Part shown: positions 4,761-6,836 of the stretch, one piece after another
Layout of the letters: the number at the start of each line of letters is the position of its first letter
Position numbering within the stretch: position 1 is the stretch's first letter
Assembly (NCBI GenBank): GCA_948801035.1
Contig: CAQHJP010000029.1
Span: forward strand, 1-6,836
Reading direction: 5' to 3'
Length of the DNA: 6,836 bases
DNA from: an uncultured Bacilli bacterium
GTDB taxonomy: Bacteria; Bacillota_I; Bacilli_A; RF39; UBA660
Program-made: the position numbers and the translations under genes
The notes under the pieces: model-generated
The model's input: only the letters and a program-made list of their open reading frames with translations
Told to the model about the DNA's origin: nothing
Database searches by the model: none

Positions 4761-6467
4761 ATGGATTTAACAATGTTTGCAACAGGTTTATACATACTTT
4801 CCGTAATACTAATAGTAGTAGCTTTAAACCTTATACAAAATGGTAGAAATAAAGAATATAAAAAAATTTTGGATAAGTTAGAAGTTGAAAAAAACATTAT
4901 TGATAGTACACCAATAAATTCTGAAATTTCTAAAATAAAGGCATTTTTAAAAAATGATAAATTTGATGATAATTTACTTAAATGGGAGAATAGATTTAAA
5001 GAAATAAGAAATAAGCAAATTCCTAAAATAACTGATATGTTACTTGAGGCTGATTATGCACTTAAACAACAGGATTATAAAGCAACAATGCTTAAAATAG
5101 CTAATCTCGAACTAGAGGTATACAAAGTTAAAAGTAATGCTGATAAATTACTTGATGAGATAAAAGAGGTAACATCAAGTGAAGAAAAAAATAGAGCAAT
5201 TATAACTAAGTTTAAATCTAAATATAGAGAGTTACTTGAATCATTTGAATCTAAAAAAGAAGAATATGGTGAAATTTCTCAGTCAGTTACATTACAATTT
5301 GAAAATATTTCAAAAAGATTTGAAGCTTTTGAAGTAATGATGGAAAATAATGATTATAATGAGGTTACAAAAATAATAAAATCTGTAGATGAAATGCTAA
5401 AACATATGAGCATAGTAATAGAAGAAGTTCCATCAATAGTACTATTATCAACCAATATTTTACCTAAAAAGATTGATGAAATAAATGAGATAAATACAGA
5501 AATGATTAAAGACGGATATCCTCTTGATTACTTGAATGTCGAATATAATATTGACGAGGCAAACAAAAAAATAAGCGATATAATCCAAAGGGCAAAAGTA
5601 TTAAATTTGGAAGATAGTTTATTTGAACTTAAGGTTTTATTAGATTATTTTGACTCACTTTATAATGATTTTGAAAAAGAAAAAACAGATAGAAAAACAT
5701 TTGAAGGTATGATGAAGAAATTTGAACTTAAATATGAAAAAATAAATAATGTTATAGAAGATATATTTAAGCAAATAACTGATATTAAAAATATATACAA
5801 TATGAGCGAAGATGATGTTATATTATTAAATGAGCTTAAAGATGGCGTAAAAAAACTTAAGGAAGACTATAGTTTACTTAAAACACATACTGGTACTAAT
5901 TTTGCATATTCAAAATTGATAAAAGAAATAGAAGTTTTATCTTTTAATTTGAATGATATAGAAGAAAAATTAAATTCAACTATTGAAAAACTTGGAAATA
6001 TGAAAGAAGATGAGGTAAGAGCTCGTCAACAACTTGAAGAAATCAAATCTATACTTAGAGAATCAAAAATCAAAATTAAGGAATATAATTTTCCAGTTAT
6101 TCCAAAGTATTATTATACACAATTAAAAGAAGCTAGTGATGCAATTAAGGAAATAACAAATGAGTTAGAAAAAAAACCTATTACAATAGATGTTTTAAAT
6201 ACACGTGTAGATACAGCTCGTGATTTATCACTTAAATTACTTGCAAATACAAAACAATTATTAAAAATGGCTAGGTTTGCAGAAACTGCAATAGTATATG
6301 GTAATAGATATAGAACTACAACATTAGATTTTAATAAAAATTTAACATACTCTGAAATTTTATTTTATAAAGGTGAATACGGTAAGTCACTTGAACTATC
6401 AATAAATACTATAAATAAAGTAGAACCTGGAATATATAAAAAACTATTAAATTTATATAGCGAATAA
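4761..6467 (+). CDS. ezrA: Septation ring formation regulator EzrA
   Basis: Membrane-anchored negative regulator of FtsZ ring assembly in low-GC Gram-positives; it also links the division machinery to cell-wall synthesis. The 568 aa are close to the family size (B. subtilis about 562). One N-terminal membrane segment (about residues 6-25, FATGLYILSVILIVVALNLI) leaves a very short outside tail. The remainder is almost wholly helical coiled coil, fitting the spectrin-like repeats of EzrA. Family signatures include LLKWENRFKEI (73-83), followed by a LLEADYALKQQDY-like helix, and near the C-terminus ARFAETAIVYGNRYR (about 504-518). The last corresponds to the conserved QNR-type patch region needed for localisation to mid-cell. 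The last 50 residues (TYSEILFYKGEYGKSLEL) also fit the family. ATG 4761 has GAGGTGA 6 nt upstream. The pairing with downstream thiI is a conserved Bacilli gene order. Confidence 0.93.
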   Translation: MDLTMFATGLYILSVILIVVALNLIQNGRNKEYKKILDKLEVEKNIIDSTPINSEISKIKAFLKNDKFDDNLLKWENRFKEIRNKQIPKITDMLLEADYALKQQDYKATMLKIANLELEVYKVKSNADKLLDEIKEVTSSEEKNRAIITKFKSKYRELLESFESKKEEYGEISQSVTLQFENISKRFEAFEVMMENNDYNEVTKIIKSVDEMLKHMSIVIEEVPSIVLLSTNILPKKIDEINEINTEMIKDGYPLDYLNVEYNIDEANKKISDIIQRAKVLNLEDSLFELKVLLDYFDSLYNDFEKEKTDRKTFEGMMKKFELKYEKINNVIEDIFKQITDIKNIYNMSEDDVILLNELKDGVKKLKEDYSLLKTHTGTNFAYSKLIKEIEVLSFNLNDIEEKLNSTIEKLGNMKEDEVRARQQLEEIKSILRESKIKIKEYNFPVIPKYYYTQLKEASDAIKEITNELEKKPITIDVLNTRVDTARDLSLKLLANTKQLLKMARFAETAIVYGNRYRTTTLDFNKNLTYSEILFYKGEYGKSLELSINTINKVEPGIYKKLLNLYSE

Positions 6468-6468
6468 G

Positions 6469-6497
6469 AAAAGATTTATATCTTTTTTTATTTTTTT
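6469..6497 (+). terminator. Weak intrinsic terminator of ezrA
   Basis: AAAAGAT (6469-6475) and ATCTTTT (6480-6486) make a 7-bp stem with loop TTAT just after the ezrA stop. T-runs continue to 6489 and again at 6491-6497. The stem has only one G-C pair, so termination may be partial and thiI could receive read-through. Confidence 0.55.
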
Positions 6498-6501
6498 AAT
6501 G

Positions 6502-6519
6502 TATAATTTAATTTGGTGA
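6502..6519 (+). promoter_or_regulatory. Candidate -10 box and ribosome binding site of thiI
   Basis: A perfect TATAAT (6502-6507) is followed after 7 nt by GGTGA (6515-6519), which lies 5 nt before GTG 6525 and decides that start. No good -35 is seen 17 bp upstream (TATCTT). The spacing resembles the other promoters in the window. Confidence 0.4.
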
Positions 6520-6524
6520 TGTAA

Positions 6525-6836
6525 GTGCAAAAAATAATAATGATTAAATATGGTGAGCTAACAACTAAAAAAGGAAATAGAAATTTATTTATTAAAATTT
6601 TATATGAAAATATAAAAAAAGTTTTATCAAATTGTAATGTTAAAATTCATAAAGATAGAGTAAGAATGTTTATAGAAACTCCTGATGTAGATTTATGTAT
6701 TAAAAAACTATCTAAAGTGTTTGGCATACATGCAATAGTTATTGCTTATAAGGTAGAATCAGAAAAAGAAAAAATACAAGAATGTGTTTTAGATATAATT
6801 AAGAATGAAGAATTTAATACATTTAAAGTTGAAACT
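6525..6836 (+). CDS. thiI: tRNA 4-thiouridine sulfurtransferase ThiI, N-terminal part (runs off window)
   Basis: The first 104 codons are visible and the frame is open to the last base. ThiI adenylates tRNA U8 and transfers sulfur to make 4-thiouridine; some members also feed sulfur to thiamine synthesis. The start (M)QKIIMIKYGELTTKKGNRN is the characteristic N-terminal ferredoxin-like region (YGE-x-x-x-K-x-x-N-R). It is followed by the beginning of a THUMP RNA-binding domain (DRVRMFIE, then LSKVFGIHAI at about 69-78). The ATP-pyrophosphatase and any rhodanese domain lie beyond the edge. The start is GTG, supported by GGTGA 5 nt upstream; the internal ATG at codon 6 would cut into the family's first strand. 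The gene directly follows ezrA. The cysteine desulfurase gene often located between the two in Bacillus is absent here. Confidence 0.93.
   Translation, partial: MQKIIMIKYGELTTKKGNRNLFIKILYENIKKVLSNCNVKIHKDRVRMFIETPDVDLCIKKLSKVFGIHAIVIAYKVESEKEKIQECVLDIIKNEEFNTFKVET

Noticed and set aside
4700..4897. 65-codon open frame on the minus strand
   Set aside because: It overlaps the ezrA promoter and membrane-anchor codons. Its hydrophobic sequence is a by-product of the antisense of AT-rich codons.
4761..6467. SMC/Rad50-like ATPase or phage tape-measure protein suggested by the long coiled coil
   Set aside because: There is no Walker A or B motif. A single N-terminal membrane anchor, the length, the YGNRYR patch and the thiI neighbour all fit EzrA.
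1..6836. Recoding of TGA as tryptophan (mycoplasma-like code), suggested by no complete gene using TGA as stop
   Set aside because: Tryptophan codons in ezrA, the ATP-grasp gene and the surface gene are TGG, and no gene needs a TGA read-through to reach family length. Seven stops, all TAA or TAG, are unsurprising at this base composition.

Overview
The window is very AT-rich (by eye only about a quarter G+C). It looks like the chromosome of a low-GC Bacillota/Bacilli-type bacterium, probably an uncultured gut lineage close to the Erysipelotrichia/RF39-like groups. The reasons are EzrA and ThiI side by side, a cysteine-free S4 N-terminus, SigA-type promoters and GGTGA/GGAGG ribosome binding sites. 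Trp is encoded by TGG and no gene needs TGA read-through, so the standard bacterial code fits.

Layout. (1) Positions 3-991 hold the 3' part of a surface-protein gene with a formylglycine-generating-enzyme/C-type-lectin-like C-terminus. It is split by a one-base frameshift near position 155. (2) Positions 1064-1774 encode an RsuA/RluB-type rRNA pseudouridine synthase. It converges on, and overlaps by 8 bp, a minus-strand single-cluster ferredoxin (1767-1961), with a bidirectional terminator formed by the overlapping ends. (3) Positions 2067-2810 encode an acidic protein with a C-terminal membrane anchor that I do not recognise. (4) rpsD (2885-3487, minus) has a leader of about 147 nt that can fold into a pseudoknot, probably an S4 autoregulatory site. 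(5) Positions 3674-4645 (minus) encode an ATP-grasp enzyme resembling the sugar-transfer-associated family. It is divergent from (6) ezrA (4761-6467), the membrane-anchored regulator of FtsZ assembly. ezrA is followed by (7) the 5' part of thiI (6525 onward), the tRNA 4-thiouridine sulfurtransferase.

The genes are mostly housekeeping: translation (RluB, S4, ThiI), redox (ferredoxin), division (EzrA) and envelope (ATP-grasp, surface protein). They do not form a single operon. Nearly every gene has its own promoter, and most have an intrinsic terminator. Five promoters have the -10 box only 6-7 nt before the Shine-Dalgarno sequence, predicting 5' leaders of 10-14 nt. rpsD, with its long structured leader, is the exception.

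I see no mobile element, CRISPR array, tRNA or rRNA, and no clear new multi-gene system. The points most worth following are the rpsD leader fold, the short-leader promoter design, the overlapping 3' ends with a shared terminator, the frameshifted surface gene, and the unrecognised tail-anchored protein.
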